Positions 13,204-21,599 of a DNA stretch of 21,974 nucleotides are shown one piece after another. The DNA comes from an uncultured Clostridia bacterium (GTDB lineage Bacteria > Bacillota > Clostridia > Christensenellales > CAG-314), in contig CAKRAM010000153.1 of NCBI GenBank assembly GCA_934294965.1, positions 1-21,974 on the forward strand. The letters run 5' to 3'. How positions within the stretch are numbered: the first letter of the stretch is position 1; every line of letters begins with the position of its first letter. The position numbers and the translations under genes are program-made. The notes below the pieces were generated by a model. That model was given only the letters and a program-made list of their open reading frames with translations, did not search any database and was not told where the DNA came from.

Positions 13204-15981
13204 TTATTTTACGATGTAGTCCGTGCCGAGAAGCACAAATTGGTGATAAAACGTTCCTTGTCCGCCGATGTAGAGAAGATATACGTCGGCATCGATAGAC
13301 TTAACTTCCGCACTTGTTCCCAAAACAGCGTCGTAGGAAGCTACGCCGGGCAAAGTCATTTCACGGTTGAAATCGTGCAAGTACACACTGAGTCCGTCAA
13401 TCTTAACGTTACTGCCGGTGAAGGACAAATATTTGCCGGCATTGTAGGTTATGAACGTTGCTTCGTTTCTCTTGAATTTGACAAGTTTGTACAAGTTGCC
13501 GCAACGGGTTGCCGCATCTTTCATCAATGCCGTAAGGTCTTCTTGCGAGCCGAGTTCTACTGCAGAAGCCAAATCCAACATGGCGTTGTTTTCCTTGCTG
13601 ACAACGGCGGGAGTTGTTCCTTCCACTACGTAAGGAGCAATTTTGCCGTATTCGGAATGCGATGCGCTTGTTGTTGTTGCTTGGAAGTTAACGGTGAAAG
13701 TTATTTCATCGCCAACGTCGAAACCGGCAAGACGATTGGCGTAAGATGTTACCAGACCTTTAACACCGATCACTTCGCTTGTAGCCTTGTCTTTGATGAG
13801 CAATTCGCCGTTCTTGGGAGCCTTTGCTGTGCCGCTTATGAACGCTGCGGAAACAACTACGCCGGTGATTGTGTATTGCTCGTCGGTTGCATACATTTTG
13901 CGCGCTTCGGCTATGGTAAGATTCTTACCGGGAGCCGTTACGTTAACTTTTACGGTGCAAACAAGTTCTTGATAGGTGATTACCACTTCCACTTCGCCGA
14001 CTTTCCACTCCTTACAGGAAACCATATCCGCAGTGATAGGCACCTCCGTTTTGGTTGCGCCGTTTACGTGGTTAATTTGAAGTTTGACAAGTTCGGCAAC
14101 AACCGACTCAAAACCTTCAAAGTAGGTATAGGTGCCTTTTTCGAGTGCGCTGGCAAGTTCTATTGTTGCAGAGGGTTTGGTAACGGTTACCGTGAAACTG
14201 AACTCTGTGCCGTTATGCTCCACTTTTACCGTGTAGGTGCCTTCCGCGTCCATATTGGGCAACGTGTCGGCTTTGATCATATCTTTTGTTACGTTAACCG
14301 TTTCAACGTCGCCGTTATCGTAGGTATAGGTAATTTTTGCGCCGGTCAAATCCAATTCGCTGCCAACGTAATATTCGGTTGTTGCGGGAGCGTCGAATTT
14401 AGTATCGGTCAATGTGCGGTAATCGGTGATCCAACTTTCGTCCAAGATGATGAATTGGTGATAGTAGTTGTTGCCGCCGATGAACAACGCGTAAACGTTT
14501 TTGCTAACCTTGCCGGGATTTTCAAAACTTGTGGAACTCCAAGTTTTGTCGCCGATGAGCATTTCCGGAATTGCGGTTTTGCTTCCAAGCGAATAATAGT
14601 GGTTACCTACTTGGAATACGGGCGAGCAATTTCCGTCGATACGTTGATCTGCCAATGCCTTGATGGACGGATCGAGATAGAAACGATAGTAGCTTTCGCC
14701 GTATTTAACCAATTGGAAAGGTCCGCTGATTTTTACAAGTTTGTAGAAGTTGTTTGCGCGGTTTTCTTTGCAAAGCATATCCACGAGGTCTTGTTGCGTG
14801 TTGATTTGCAATGCGTTTGCAAAATCGAAGGTGTAGTTTGTTTTTTCTTCGATTACTGCCGTGGAATACAACGTGCCGCCTTGATAGGTTGCATACATTT
14901 TGCCGAAATCACTGTGACCTTTTTTTGCCTCACCGTGTTGAGTCAATCGAACGGGAAGACGAACGTGTTGACCTACAGCAAAGCCGTGAGTATCCAAGTC
15001 GCATTTAGTCGTTCCGCCTGCTCCGTATGCGCCGGTAACGCCGATGATTTTGCCGCTGGCTTGATCGTAGATTTCCAATTCGACACCGGGAGAAGCTGCG
15101 CCCGTTCCGCCGATTGCGATAACGATACCGTCCAAGAGGTAGGTTTTTCCGTCTACGCCATTATCCAGCAATTGATTTACCGTAACAAAATCCGTGCTGA
15201 CTTTGTATTTTGCCGACTTTTCGAAGAACTTGTTCTTTACGAACAACTTCATGTTCATGGTGATATAGCCGTCGGCTGCCGTGTAACTTACAAAGTCGTC
15301 GGCAAGAGCATCCGTCCATTCTTCGTCAATCGTTCCGTCGGAGTACTTTACCTTGTACTTTACAAGGGAGGAAGTATCGAACGTGGGAACGTACATAATG
15401 TCGTCGGTGTTCAAAATAACGTCGGCAACTTCTCTGGGGTTTGCCTTTTTTACCGTAACGTTGACTTTGAGCTCTTTTCCGCAGTACTTAACCGTAACGC
15501 AGATATCTGCAAGCGTAAGGGTTGTTTTGTCCACGGTGTAATCGGTAATCTTGATGCGGTTACCGTCGTCGTACTTGGCAAAAACTTCCATGCCTGCCGC
15601 GTTGAAGGTTTCGCCGTCGGTATACACGGACTTAGTTGGTGCTTGGAGAAGTTGCAACTCCGCTATTCCCTTAACCGATACAGTGAAGGTGGTTTGTGCG
15701 CCTTCGTAGGTAACTTTTACCGTGTTTTCTCCGGGATTGAGAGTCGGCGTTTCCACTGTGAATCCTTGGGCGATTTCCTTGGTGGTTCCGTCTGACATTG
15801 TTACTTTTAACACAAGGTCTTCTAAGATGAACGCTTCTCCCTGATAGTATTCCGTCTTACTCGGGCCGGAAGCGACCTCGATGCTTGTGACCGTTGCTTC
15901 TTTTCTGCCGCAAGCCACGCACAAGACAAGTACAGTGACCAAGCAGAGTAGCAACGCAATCTTTGCGCTGAATTTTTTCAT
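13204..15981 (-). CDS. Large surface lipoprotein with duplicated Ig-like / OB-like / C-terminal modules
   Basis: 925 residues from the ATG at 15981, which follows AAAGGAGGCCTTT; the longer upstream ATG is unlikely. The signal MKKFSAKIALLLCLVTVLVL precedes an atypical lipobox CVAC, with lipidation expected at Cys24. Domains: bacterial Ig-like repeats at about 31-104 and 105-178 (pattern Y-x-G-E-x-F...DG), a less clear one at 180-262, an OB-like domain at about 268-378 with YLLDGIVIAIGGTG and HSDFGKMYATYQGG, then a module at 388-520 with NNFYKLVKISGPF and NVYALFIGGNNYYHQFIIL. A second copy of this order follows: Ig-like at 524-601 and 604-683, OB-like at 688-795, final module at 803-925 with GNLYKLVKFKRNE and DVYLLYIGGQGTFYHQFVLL. 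This is a membrane-tethered binding or adhesion protein. It is the first gene of the operon with the C39-like protein. Ligand unknown. Confidence 0.82.
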   Translation of the reverse strand: MKKFSAKIALLLCLVTVLVLCVACGRKEATVTSIEVASGPSKTEYYQGEAFILEDLVLKVTMSDGTTKEIAQGFTVETPTLNPGENTVKVTYEGAQTTFTVSVKGIAELQLLQAPTKSVYTDGETFNAAGMEVFAKYDDGNRIKITDYTVDKTTLTLADICVTVKYCGKELKVNVTVKKANPREVADVILNTDDIMYVPTFDTSSLVKYKVKYSDGTIDEEWTDALADDFVSYTAADGYITMNMKLFVKNKFFEKSAKYKVSTDFVTVNQLLDNGVDGKTYLLDGIVIAIGGTGAASPGVELEIYDQASGKIIGVTGAYGAGGTTKCDLDTHGFAVGQHVRLPVRLTQHGEAKKGHSDFGKMYATYQGGTLYSTAVIEEKTNYTFDFANALQINTQQDLVDMLCKENRANNFYKLVKISGPFQLVKYGESYYRFYLDPSIKALADQRIDGNCSPVFQVGNHYYSLGSKTAIPEMLIGDKTWSSTSFENPGKVSKNVYALFIGGNNYYHQFIILDESWITDYRTLTDTKFDAPATTEYYVGSELDLTGAKITYTYDNGDVETVNVTKDMIKADTLPNMDAEGTYTVKVEHNGTEFSFTVTVTKPSATIELASALEKGTYTYFEGFESVVAELVKLQINHVNGATKTEVPITADMVSCKEWKVGEVEVVITYQELVCTVKVNVTAPGKNLTIAEARKMYATDEQYTITGVVVSAAFISGTAKAPKNGELLIKDKATSEVIGVKGLVTSYANRLAGFDVGDEITFTVNFQATTTSASHSEYGKIAPYVVEGTTPAVVSKENNAMLDLASAVELGSQEDLTALMKDAATRCGNLYKLVKFKRNEATFITYNAGKYLSFTGSNVKIDGLSVYLHDFNREMTLPGVASYDAVLGTSAEVKSIDADVYLLYIGGQGTFYHQFVLLGTDYIVK

Positions 15982-16451
15982 AAAGGCCTCCTTTTGCGAT
16001 TTTGCTTCCACACGCCCGTTTCACGACAAACGCCGCAAAAACGCTTGCCGCGGTAACAACTTTATATAAATTGCCGCAAACGATAAAGCTATTTTAAAAG
16101 CATATTAATTATAAGTTAAATATTCTTGCATTTCAATACAAAACTTGATTTCGCAATGTAAATTATATGTAAAATGTAGCCGTTTTTGACAGCATAATGT
16201 TATCTTAAATCAAAAAACATGCAACACACAGACCTTATATCTTAATAAATGCGCCTTTGAATCGTAAAAGCGTTGTTGCCCATCGTTGCCGTCGAATGGA
16301 AAACGCACGCGACTATCGGCACGATTGACGGACTAACCACTGCCTTTGCTCCATTTGGAAACGCCATATGTTTGACCGTTCGGTTGCCCTAGCAATTACT
16401 GATTACGCGCTTGAAATAACCGCAAATAAATGCTTGCATTATTTACAAAAG
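15982..16451. other. Intergenic region upstream of the lipoprotein operon
   Basis: It holds the operon promoter (16108-16136), a leader of about 120 nt and the AT-rich region around it. From about 16200 to 16440 I see no gene, repeat or clear structure. Confidence 0.5.
16108..16136 (-). promoter_or_regulatory. Promoter of the lipoprotein/C39 operon
   Basis: Minus-strand TTGAAA (16136-16131), 17-nt spacer, perfect TATAAT (16113-16108). Predicted +1 is 16101, giving a leader of about 120 nt. A weaker TATAAT (GTCAAA as -35) lies a further 45 nt upstream. Confidence 0.7.
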
Positions 16452-16491
16452 GCAAAAAAACAACGCGCCTTTGCAAATGCAAAAGCGCGTT
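16452..16491 (-). terminator. Intrinsic terminator of the pyrophosphatase gene
   Basis: A 13-position stem (16462-16474 with 16479-16491, one mismatch, loop ATTT on the minus strand) followed on the minus strand by TTGTTTTTTTGCC. It begins 23 nt after the stop codon. Confidence 0.85.
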
Positions 16492-16513
16492 AGATTTGTT
16501 AAAACGTATTGTC

Positions 16514-18691
16514 CTATTTGAGCAACATAAGCAGGTTGTACTTGCTGAAAATGGAAACGGCAATAAGAGAAATGCTTGCCATAATCTTGATGAGGATGTT
16601 CAGAGAGGGACCTACGGTATCCTTCAAAGGATCGCCGACTGTATCGCCGACTACTGCAGCGTCGTGTGCGGGGCTTCCTTTGCCGTTACCTTCGCCCAAA
16701 GCACCCGTTTCGATGTACTTTTTGGCGTTATCCCAAGCGCCGCCTGCGTTTGCCGTGTAGATTGCCAGCATGATTGCCGACAACGTGGAGCCGATCAAAA
16801 TGCCGCCTACAAATTCCGCACCGAACAAGAAGCCGGAAACGAGAGGCACCAAAACCGCGATAACTACGGGCAACTTCATTTCGGAAATTGCACCGGCAAC
16901 CGAGATACTGATACATTTTGTGTAGTCGGGACGAACTTCACCCGTCAAAATGCCGGGGTTTTCGTTAAATTGGCGACGAACTTCTTCCACCATGTGTCCT
17001 GCAGACTTTTTGACCGCATTGATGAGCATTCCGCTGAACAGGAATGGCAATGCTCCGCCGATAAGCGCGCCGCCGAGCGTCCAGTGGTTGATGATGTTAA
17101 GAGAAAGATCTTCGCTGTTGATGTTGTAGACCTTCAAGAAGGATATCAGTAGCGACAAAGCAGCCAAAGCAGCCGAACCGATTGCAAATCCCTTGCCGAT
17201 TGCCGCCGTCGTGTTTCCGACAGAATCCAAATTGTCGGTGATTTCGCGAACGCCTTCGTCCAAGCTTGCCATTTGCGCAATTCCGCCTGCGTTGTCCGCA
17301 ATGGGACCGTACGCGTCCACGGAAACGGTTGTGCCGACAAAGGACAACATTCCGATTGCAGCCATTGCTACGCCAAATTCGCCGGAAACTTCGTATGCGC
17401 CGATGATTGCAGCCGCAATAAGGATAAGCGGCAACATGCAGGATTTCATACCCAAAGCCATACCGCCGGTGATTGTAAGAGCAACTCCTTCGGTGCTATC
17501 CTTTGCTACGTCCTTGGTGGGCTTATACTTATCGCTTGTGTAGTATTCGGCAAACAAACCGATAACGATACCTGCAACTACGCCGATGATTGCGGCAATC
17601 CACGGGGACATAGCGCCTGCCTTGAAGTGAATTACACCGGCAAATTCCACACCCTTAAAATAGAACCAAGTGAACACACCGCCGCCTACAACTACCAAAC
17701 CTGCCGAAAGCCACAAAGCAAAGTTAAGCGTTTTGTGGGCGTCCTTTCCTCCCTTGGAAAGCAAAACCACGGCAATGCTGATGATGCATGCAACTAGGCC
17801 GATTCCGCAAAAGATTACGGGGTAGGTGATGAGCTTGGAAAGCAACTCGGCGGAAATGCGATACAATCCCGTTGCGGGATCTTTGGTGTAATACGAGCAG
17901 GAAATAACCACTGCGGAGATGATTGCTGATATGTAACTTTCCAGTAGGTCGCTGCCAAGTCCGGCAACGTCGCCGACGTTATCGCCAACGTTATCCGCAA
18001 TGGTTGCGGGGTTACGCGGATCGTCTTCCGGGATGTGCGCTTCGGTTTTGCCAACCAAGTCCGCGCCCATATCTGCCGCTTTGGTGTAAATTCCGCCGCC
18101 TACGCGGTTGAACAATGCAACAACCGAACATCCCAGCGAATAGCCGGTGATTGTCATTGCAAAGGGGATGTACTCTACGCTTTTAAGAATCAAACCCGGC
18201 GTAGAAACGATGTTTTCCGGATTGGTTTGTCCCATGCCCAAACCGAACACGAAAAAGCAAATAAGCAACCCCAAAATGCCGAATCCCGCTACGCACAAGC
18301 CCATAACAGAGCCGCCGCGGAATGCAACTTTAAGAGTTTTGCCGAGGTCGCGAGTTTCGTTTGCACGGTTGGATACTCTCACGTTTGCGTAAGTTGCAAC
18401 CTTCATGCCAACAAAGCCTGCCAATTCCGACATGACCGCGCCCAAAACGAACGATACGCCGACATACCAGTTTAATAGCACGGCAAACAATACGCCGATT
18501 ATCGCCACGACGATGGCAATAACTTTCATTTCGTACTTAACAAACGCTTCGGCGCCTTCTCGTATCGCAAGAGCGATTTCCGACATGCGCCCGGAGCCTT
18601 CTTTCATCTTTTTAACAGCCAGGTAGTTGTAAAGCGTAAAGCCCAGCGTGATTAGCGCCGCAACTGCCACTGCTATCAAATATGACAACAT
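16514..18691 (-). CDS. hppA: Membrane-bound K+-dependent ion-pumping pyrophosphatase
   Basis: 725 residues with about 15-16 hydrophobic segments, the full family length. It hydrolyses pyrophosphate and uses the energy to pump H+ or Na+ out across the membrane. The catalytic loops are intact: GGGIYTKAADMGADLVGK (198-215), EDDPRNPATIADNVGDNVGD (222-241), DAYGPIADNAGGIAQMA (459-475) and the C-terminal DNAKKYIE (654-661) with GDTVGDPLKDTVGPSLNIL (682-700). The GNTTAAIGKG motif has Ala496 and Gly499, the signature of the K+-stimulated subclass; the K+-independent class has Lys there. H+ versus Na+ specificity cannot be settled by eye. The ATG has a strong TTGGAGGAA ribosome site and the gene is monocistronic, with its own promoter and terminator. 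It provides PPi-driven energisation, common in anaerobic Clostridia. Confidence 0.97.
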   Translation of the reverse strand: MLSYLIAVAVAALITLGFTLYNYLAVKKMKEGSGRMSEIALAIREGAEAFVKYEMKVIAIVVAIIGVLFAVLLNWYVGVSFVLGAVMSELAGFVGMKVATYANVRVSNRANETRDLGKTLKVAFRGGSVMGLCVAGFGILGLLICFFVFGLGMGQTNPENIVSTPGLILKSVEYIPFAMTITGYSLGCSVVALFNRVGGGIYTKAADMGADLVGKTEAHIPEDDPRNPATIADNVGDNVGDVAGLGSDLLESYISAIISAVVISCSYYTKDPATGLYRISAELLSKLITYPVIFCGIGLVACIISIAVVLLSKGGKDAHKTLNFALWLSAGLVVVGGGVFTWFYFKGVEFAGVIHFKAGAMSPWIAAIIGVVAGIVIGLFAEYYTSDKYKPTKDVAKDSTEGVALTITGGMALGMKSCMLPLILIAAAIIGAYEVSGEFGVAMAAIGMLSFVGTTVSVDAYGPIADNAGGIAQMASLDEGVREITDNLDSVGNTTAAIGKGFAIGSAALAALSLLISFLKVYNINSEDLSLNIINHWTLGGALIGGALPFLFSGMLINAVKKSAGHMVEEVRRQFNENPGILTGEVRPDYTKCISISVAGAISEMKLPVVIAVLVPLVSGFLFGAEFVGGILIGSTLSAIMLAIYTANAGGAWDNAKKYIETGALGEGNGKGSPAHDAAVVGDTVGDPLKDTVGPSLNILIKIMASISLIAVSIFSKYNLLMLLK

Positions 18692-18759
18692 CAGATTTCC
18701 TCCAAAAAATAATTAGGCGGCGTTTTTGTGTACAATTCGCCACTTCTATTAGGTCTTGT

Positions 18760-18788
18760 AGTATATCACAAATACCGTCCGCCTACAA
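18760..18788 (-). promoter_or_regulatory. Promoter of hppA
   Basis: Minus-strand TTGTAG (18788-18783), 17-nt spacer, TATACT (18765-18760). Predicted +1 is 18753, so the leader is about 62 nt and ends in TTGGAGGAA before the ATG. Confidence 0.6.
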
Positions 18789-19147
18789 TAGATATTCGGC
18801 ACAATTTACATTCATTTTACCTAAACAGTCAAATTTTTTCTTATAACGGCACAAATTGCCGAGTTTTTTCACCGTTTTTGCAGCAAGCGAGCGTTTGCCT
18901 AACTTGCAGTCGCGCTCGACTGCGAAAGGCGTTATTTTACAAAAAAAATGCCGACTATTAAGCGTAATAAGTTGGCAAATACTGCATACAACGCTGCACT
19001 TTGCGACGGCTTTTGTGTCTGAGTGAAATAGTATTATCCCAAAGTTGCGTTTTTATATTATAATTTTTTCTTATATATTTGTGAGCGGTAGAACGACCAA
19101 CGAGCTATCCCGCACCGCCGGTTTTTTTTGCAACACGCCCCGTTTGC
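18789..19147 (+). other. Intergenic region between divergent hppA and the small lipoprotein
   Basis: It contains a hairpin GCAGTCG-CGCT-CGACTGC (about 18906-18923). Near 19085-19128 there is a GCGGT/ACCGC stem around a tRNA-like 18-mer, followed by CGG and a T8 run, which may be a terminator. AT-rich TATAAT-like sequence lies at about 19057. No ORF is convincing. Confidence 0.35.
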
Positions 19148-19176
19148 TTGATACTGCACACGGTTTGTGCTACAAT
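19148..19176 (+). promoter_or_regulatory. Promoter for the small lipoprotein and its upstream ORF
   Basis: TTGATA (19148-19153), 17-nt spacer, TACAAT (19171-19176). Predicted +1 is 19183, the A of an ATG opening a 31-codon upstream ORF. Confidence 0.65.
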
Positions 19177-19182
19177 TAGGCT

Positions 19183-19278
19183 ATGCAACAAAACACATGC
19201 GGCGGTAAAATTTTGCCGCAAAGCGTTATTGCAATACTATTTATTAAGGAGAATCGCAATGAACAAAAAATTGTTTAG
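19183..19278 (+). CDS. Possible leaderless upstream ORF (31 residues)
   Basis: ATG at the predicted +1, reading MQQNTCGGKILPQSVIAILF and on to a TAG at 19276-19278. It overlaps the first 20 bases of the lipoprotein gene in another frame and runs through that gene's ribosome site AAGGAG. If translated it could couple or modulate lipoprotein initiation. A hairpin TGCGGC...GCCGCA lies within it. The only support is promoter geometry and the overlap, so it may be chance. Confidence 0.25.
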   Translation: MQQNTCGGKILPQSVIAILFIKENRNEQKIV

Positions 19279-19870
19279 CATTTTAGTTTGCATTTTGACT
19301 TTTACGCTTTGTTGCTTCGGTTTTGTGGCATGCAGCGACGAAGGCGGAGGCAACGAACCCGAACCGACGCGCGACTCTACAAAATGGTTTACCGAAGCCG
19401 AACTTGCCACAAAGGGACTTGCCGGATTGACCGCGCCGACAGGTCTTACGGGAGAACTTTCCACCTACACCTATTGGTTTAACGACGGCTATTCGTTCCG
19501 CCAAGTTTGCCCAAGCGAAGAAATTTTTCAAGTCAACGCTCAAACCTACTTGGACTACTTCAAAACGCACTACGACGGACTTTTCGGCGCTATTTCCATT
19601 GAAAAAATTGGCACCAATGAAAATTGGTACGTTATCACGCAAAAGGACAACCTTGCCGACTATTTTGACGACAACCCGAGCAAACTTTACAAGTTTTACT
19701 ACGTGACAGACACCACGCTACAAGACGGCTACTTCAAAACTTCCGCCGTGTGGTCGTTGGAAATACGCTATGAGTACGACACCGACCGCGGTTATTGCTT
19801 CAAACTGTACATAGAAAACGCCGGCACGACTCACAACGGATCCTTCACAAACTACTACAAAATCAAGTAA
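19259..19870 (+). CDS. Small lipoprotein of unknown function
   Basis: 203 residues from ATG 19259, chosen because AAGGAG lies about 10 bases upstream and the next residues MNKKLFSILVCILTFTLCCF form a signal peptide. The lipobox is FVAC, with lipidation at Cys26 likely. A Glu/Gly/Pro-rich linker (SDEGGGNEPEPT) leads to a folded domain of about 165 residues rich in Tyr, Trp and Phe, with repeated alternating patterns typical of beta sheet. It ends with a Tyr-Lys-rich strand. No family is recognised. It would sit on the outer face of the cell membrane, and no neighbour gives a clue to its role. Confidence 0.8.
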   Translation: MNKKLFSILVCILTFTLCCFGFVACSDEGGGNEPEPTRDSTKWFTEAELATKGLAGLTAPTGLTGELSTYTYWFNDGYSFRQVCPSEEIFQVNAQTYLDYFKTHYDGLFGAISIEKIGTNENWYVITQKDNLADYFDDNPSKLYKFYYVTDTTLQDGYFKTSAVWSLEIRYEYDTDRGYCFKLYIENAGTTHNGSFTNYYKIK

Positions 19871-20112
19871 CGAAACGACGCTGCACGCTTATGACGGCTT
19901 GTGAACGTCTGTAATGCAAGATTGTTAAGACGGACAATTGGAACTGCAAGACAATCGACAAACGGATAAAATGGCTAAAAAAAGCGGCCATGCAAGGCTG
20001 TCGCGACATGCCGCCGAACAACAACAAAAAGCATGGAAAAAGCCTCTCGGTGCGGAAAATAATTTGTATAGAAATAGCCTAGCAAAACATTAGAAATTTT
20101 GGGAGTGGCAAA
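19871..20112 (+). other. Intergenic gap with a GC-rich hairpin
   Basis: It holds a GCGGC...GCCGC inverted repeat with CATG on both sides (about 19983-20015) and no T-run. No clear promoter was seen for the following gene. Confidence 0.3.
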
Positions 20113-20583
20113 ATGTTCGTATTTCAAGGTGAACTATCGGAAGAATGTAAAAAGGTTTTAGGACAATCGCAGTTGAAATATAGTAGCATCGGCGGATGGA
20201 CAACCGCTTTGCTGCTGGCAATTGTCGTAACCGTGATTGTTATAGAATATACTCCGCTCGCCTCACTAGGATATTTAGTATGCCTTTTACTAGGAGTTGG
20301 TTCATCTTTGCCCATAAATAAAAAATCCCGCGAACGCATTTGCCCCGACACCGTTACAATTAGTGACGACGCTATCAAAAGTTCAGGAGAATACTTTTTT
20401 CAGGAAAGAGATGTTCAAGATATTGAACGAATCGATGACTACGGAAACTATTATAGAATATGTTTCCGTTTTCCGCACCAATCGCCCGTATTTTTATGTC
20501 AAAAAAGTCTTTTGATAGAAGGCACAATAGAAGCCTTTGAAGCTAGATTTGCCGAATATATTGTGAGAAAAACGAACAAGTAA
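20113..20583 (+). CDS. Small membrane protein, possibly YcxB-like
   Basis: 156 residues with GGGAG seven bases before the ATG. A short N-terminal soluble part (1-24) is followed by two adjacent hydrophobic segments (about 28-46 and 50-67), a positively charged KKSRER turn and a soluble C-terminal domain (about 75-156). The C-terminal part, with TVTISDDAIKSSGEYFF, YYRICFRF and PVFLCQKSLL, has the strand pattern of the PH-like YcxB/bPH type domains seen in many small Gram-positive membrane proteins. That assignment is by pattern only. The terminator at 20755 may close its transcript. Confidence 0.65.
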   Translation: MFVFQGELSEECKKVLGQSQLKYSSIGGWTTALLLAIVVTVIVIEYTPLASLGYLVCLLLGVGSSLPINKKSRERICPDTVTISDDAIKSSGEYFFQERDVQDIERIDDYGNYYRICFRFPHQSPVFLCQKSLLIEGTIEAFEARFAEYIVRKTNK

Positions 20584-20901
20584 ATTGTGTTTAGCCCTCG
20601 CAATACATGGTTGCGGAATTTATAGTCGGCTTGCCGACGTGCCACAAAAGAAAGCACACGGAACGGATAAAGTCCTGAACAAATATTCTTCGCCACCGGT
20701 GCGGAACTTGGATTTACAACCAATGCTAACATTAAAAACCGAATAATCAAATTGAAAGCCGAGCAAAGTTTTATCGCTTGGCTTTGTTTTTTGTCTTTTA
20801 GGCGATATTGTGCAAATCGTTTGCGGAGTTGCTTGTTCTACGGTCAAGCACCCGTCAAAACACCATTCGCGTGGTCCGGCATTGCTATCACTTGTTGCTA
20901 C
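20584..20901 (+). other. Non-coding stretch with a terminator
   Basis: A small GTCGGC/GCCGAC hairpin lies at about 20624-20637 and a strong terminator at 20755-20792. A 99-codon minus-strand frame (20620-20919) reads protein-like in places but has no ribosome site or family match. Confidence 0.4.
20755..20792 (+). terminator. Intrinsic terminator
   Basis: 10-bp stem AAAGCCGAGC / GCTTGGCTTT (20755-20764 with 20776-20785), then GTTTTTT. It probably ends the transcript of the small membrane protein. Confidence 0.85.
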
Positions 20902-20930
20902 TTGAAAAAGCTTTTTCACTACGCTATAAT
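20902..20930 (+). promoter_or_regulatory. Promoter upstream of the MATE-like fragment
   Basis: TTGAAA (20902-20907), 17-nt spacer, perfect TATAAT (20925-20930). Predicted +1 is 20937, about 130 nt before the ATG at 21066. Confidence 0.6.
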
Positions 20931-21065
20931 GCCAACGTACAACTTACTTTACTCATATGCGATGACACGCAGGCAAACAGTGTTACCGCCAAGATAATTT
21001 ATCTCAATGAAACATACTTCTTTGCAAAAAATATAAATCAATATGCGATGATTGTTCAAAATAAC

Positions 21066-21254
21066 ATGACAAATATTCTAAAATGCCTTAAAACATTCAA
21101 TTGGCAACTATTTGTCGCACTATGTGCGTTATTACTTATTCCGGCAATTTACCAAACAGCAGAAACATTTATAATTTCGGCAAACGATAACGGCGCGGGT
21201 AAATGGCAAACAAAAATAATATACACACTTAGCACATTAGGAATAATATCGTAA
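21066..21254 (+). pseudogene. Short N-terminal fragment resembling a MATE/flippase-type transporter
   Basis: 62 residues starting MTNILKCLKTFNWQLFVALC, with one membrane segment and the phrase LLLIPAIYQTAETFIIS, then a short tail to TAA at 21252. MATE-family efflux proteins begin with a similar basic helix, a tryptophan and a first membrane helix but are about 440 residues long, so this would be a truncated 5' remnant. No Shine-Dalgarno sequence is visible. The frame extends upstream to an ATG at 20808 but that part looks random. It could also be a genuine single-pass small protein. Confidence 0.3.
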
Positions 21255-21318
21255 TATGTAAATTGATTCCAATGCACTGTTACCTCTACGATCAATAAGC
21301 AACGCAAAGAAAAAATAC

Positions 21319-21352
21319 AAAAAAAGAACCCATCGAAGTTCGATAGGTTCTT
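21319..21352 (-). terminator. Intrinsic terminator of the rRNA operon
   Basis: On the minus strand a 14-position stem AAGAACCTATCGAA / TTCGATGGGTTCTT (21352-21339 with 21337-21324) runs directly into TTTTT. It begins five bases after the 5S gene. Confidence 0.9.
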
Positions 21353-21357
21353 AATGG

Positions 21358-21476
21358 ATGCGGCAATGCCATACCCTCCCGGGCCGTGTCCAGCCAAGTA
21401 CTCTAGGTGCATCGGGGCTTAACTTCTGTGTTCGGTATGAGAACAGGTGGATCCCCCGGCGCTAAATCACCGCAAT
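21358..21476 (-). rRNA. rrf: 5S ribosomal RNA
   Basis: About 119 nt on the minus strand. It contains the conserved CCGAACACAGAAGTTAAGC core, GAGTACTTGGCTGG, and a closing stem between TGCGG near the 5' end and CCGCA near the 3' end. Ends are set by that stem and may be off by one or two bases. Confidence 0.95.
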
Positions 21477-21599
21477 GGTATTTACACGACTTTCGTCGAT
21501 GTAATCGAATTGATTGAAAGGAACATTGATAACTGCATATTCAACAAAGCTTAGTGCTAGAGTTCATGTGTTTGATTGTATTCAAGGCTTGTTCGTATT
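21477..21599 (-). other. 23S-5S internal transcribed spacer
   Basis: About 120 nt with no tRNA. An 8-bp hairpin GCTTGTTC / GAACAAGC (21611-21604 with 21594-21587 on the minus strand) straddles the 23S 3' end and is a likely processing element. Confidence 0.6.

Noticed and set aside
11563..15795. A plus-strand open frame of 1410 codons opposite the lipoprotein and C39-like genes
   Set aside because: It is the complement of two well-supported exported proteins and has no domain logic of its own. It stays open because the real genes rarely use TTA, CTA or TCA codons.
20620..20919. A 99-codon minus-strand frame beginning MKKLFQVATSD
   Set aside because: It crosses a strong terminator hairpin and has no ribosome site or recognised domain.
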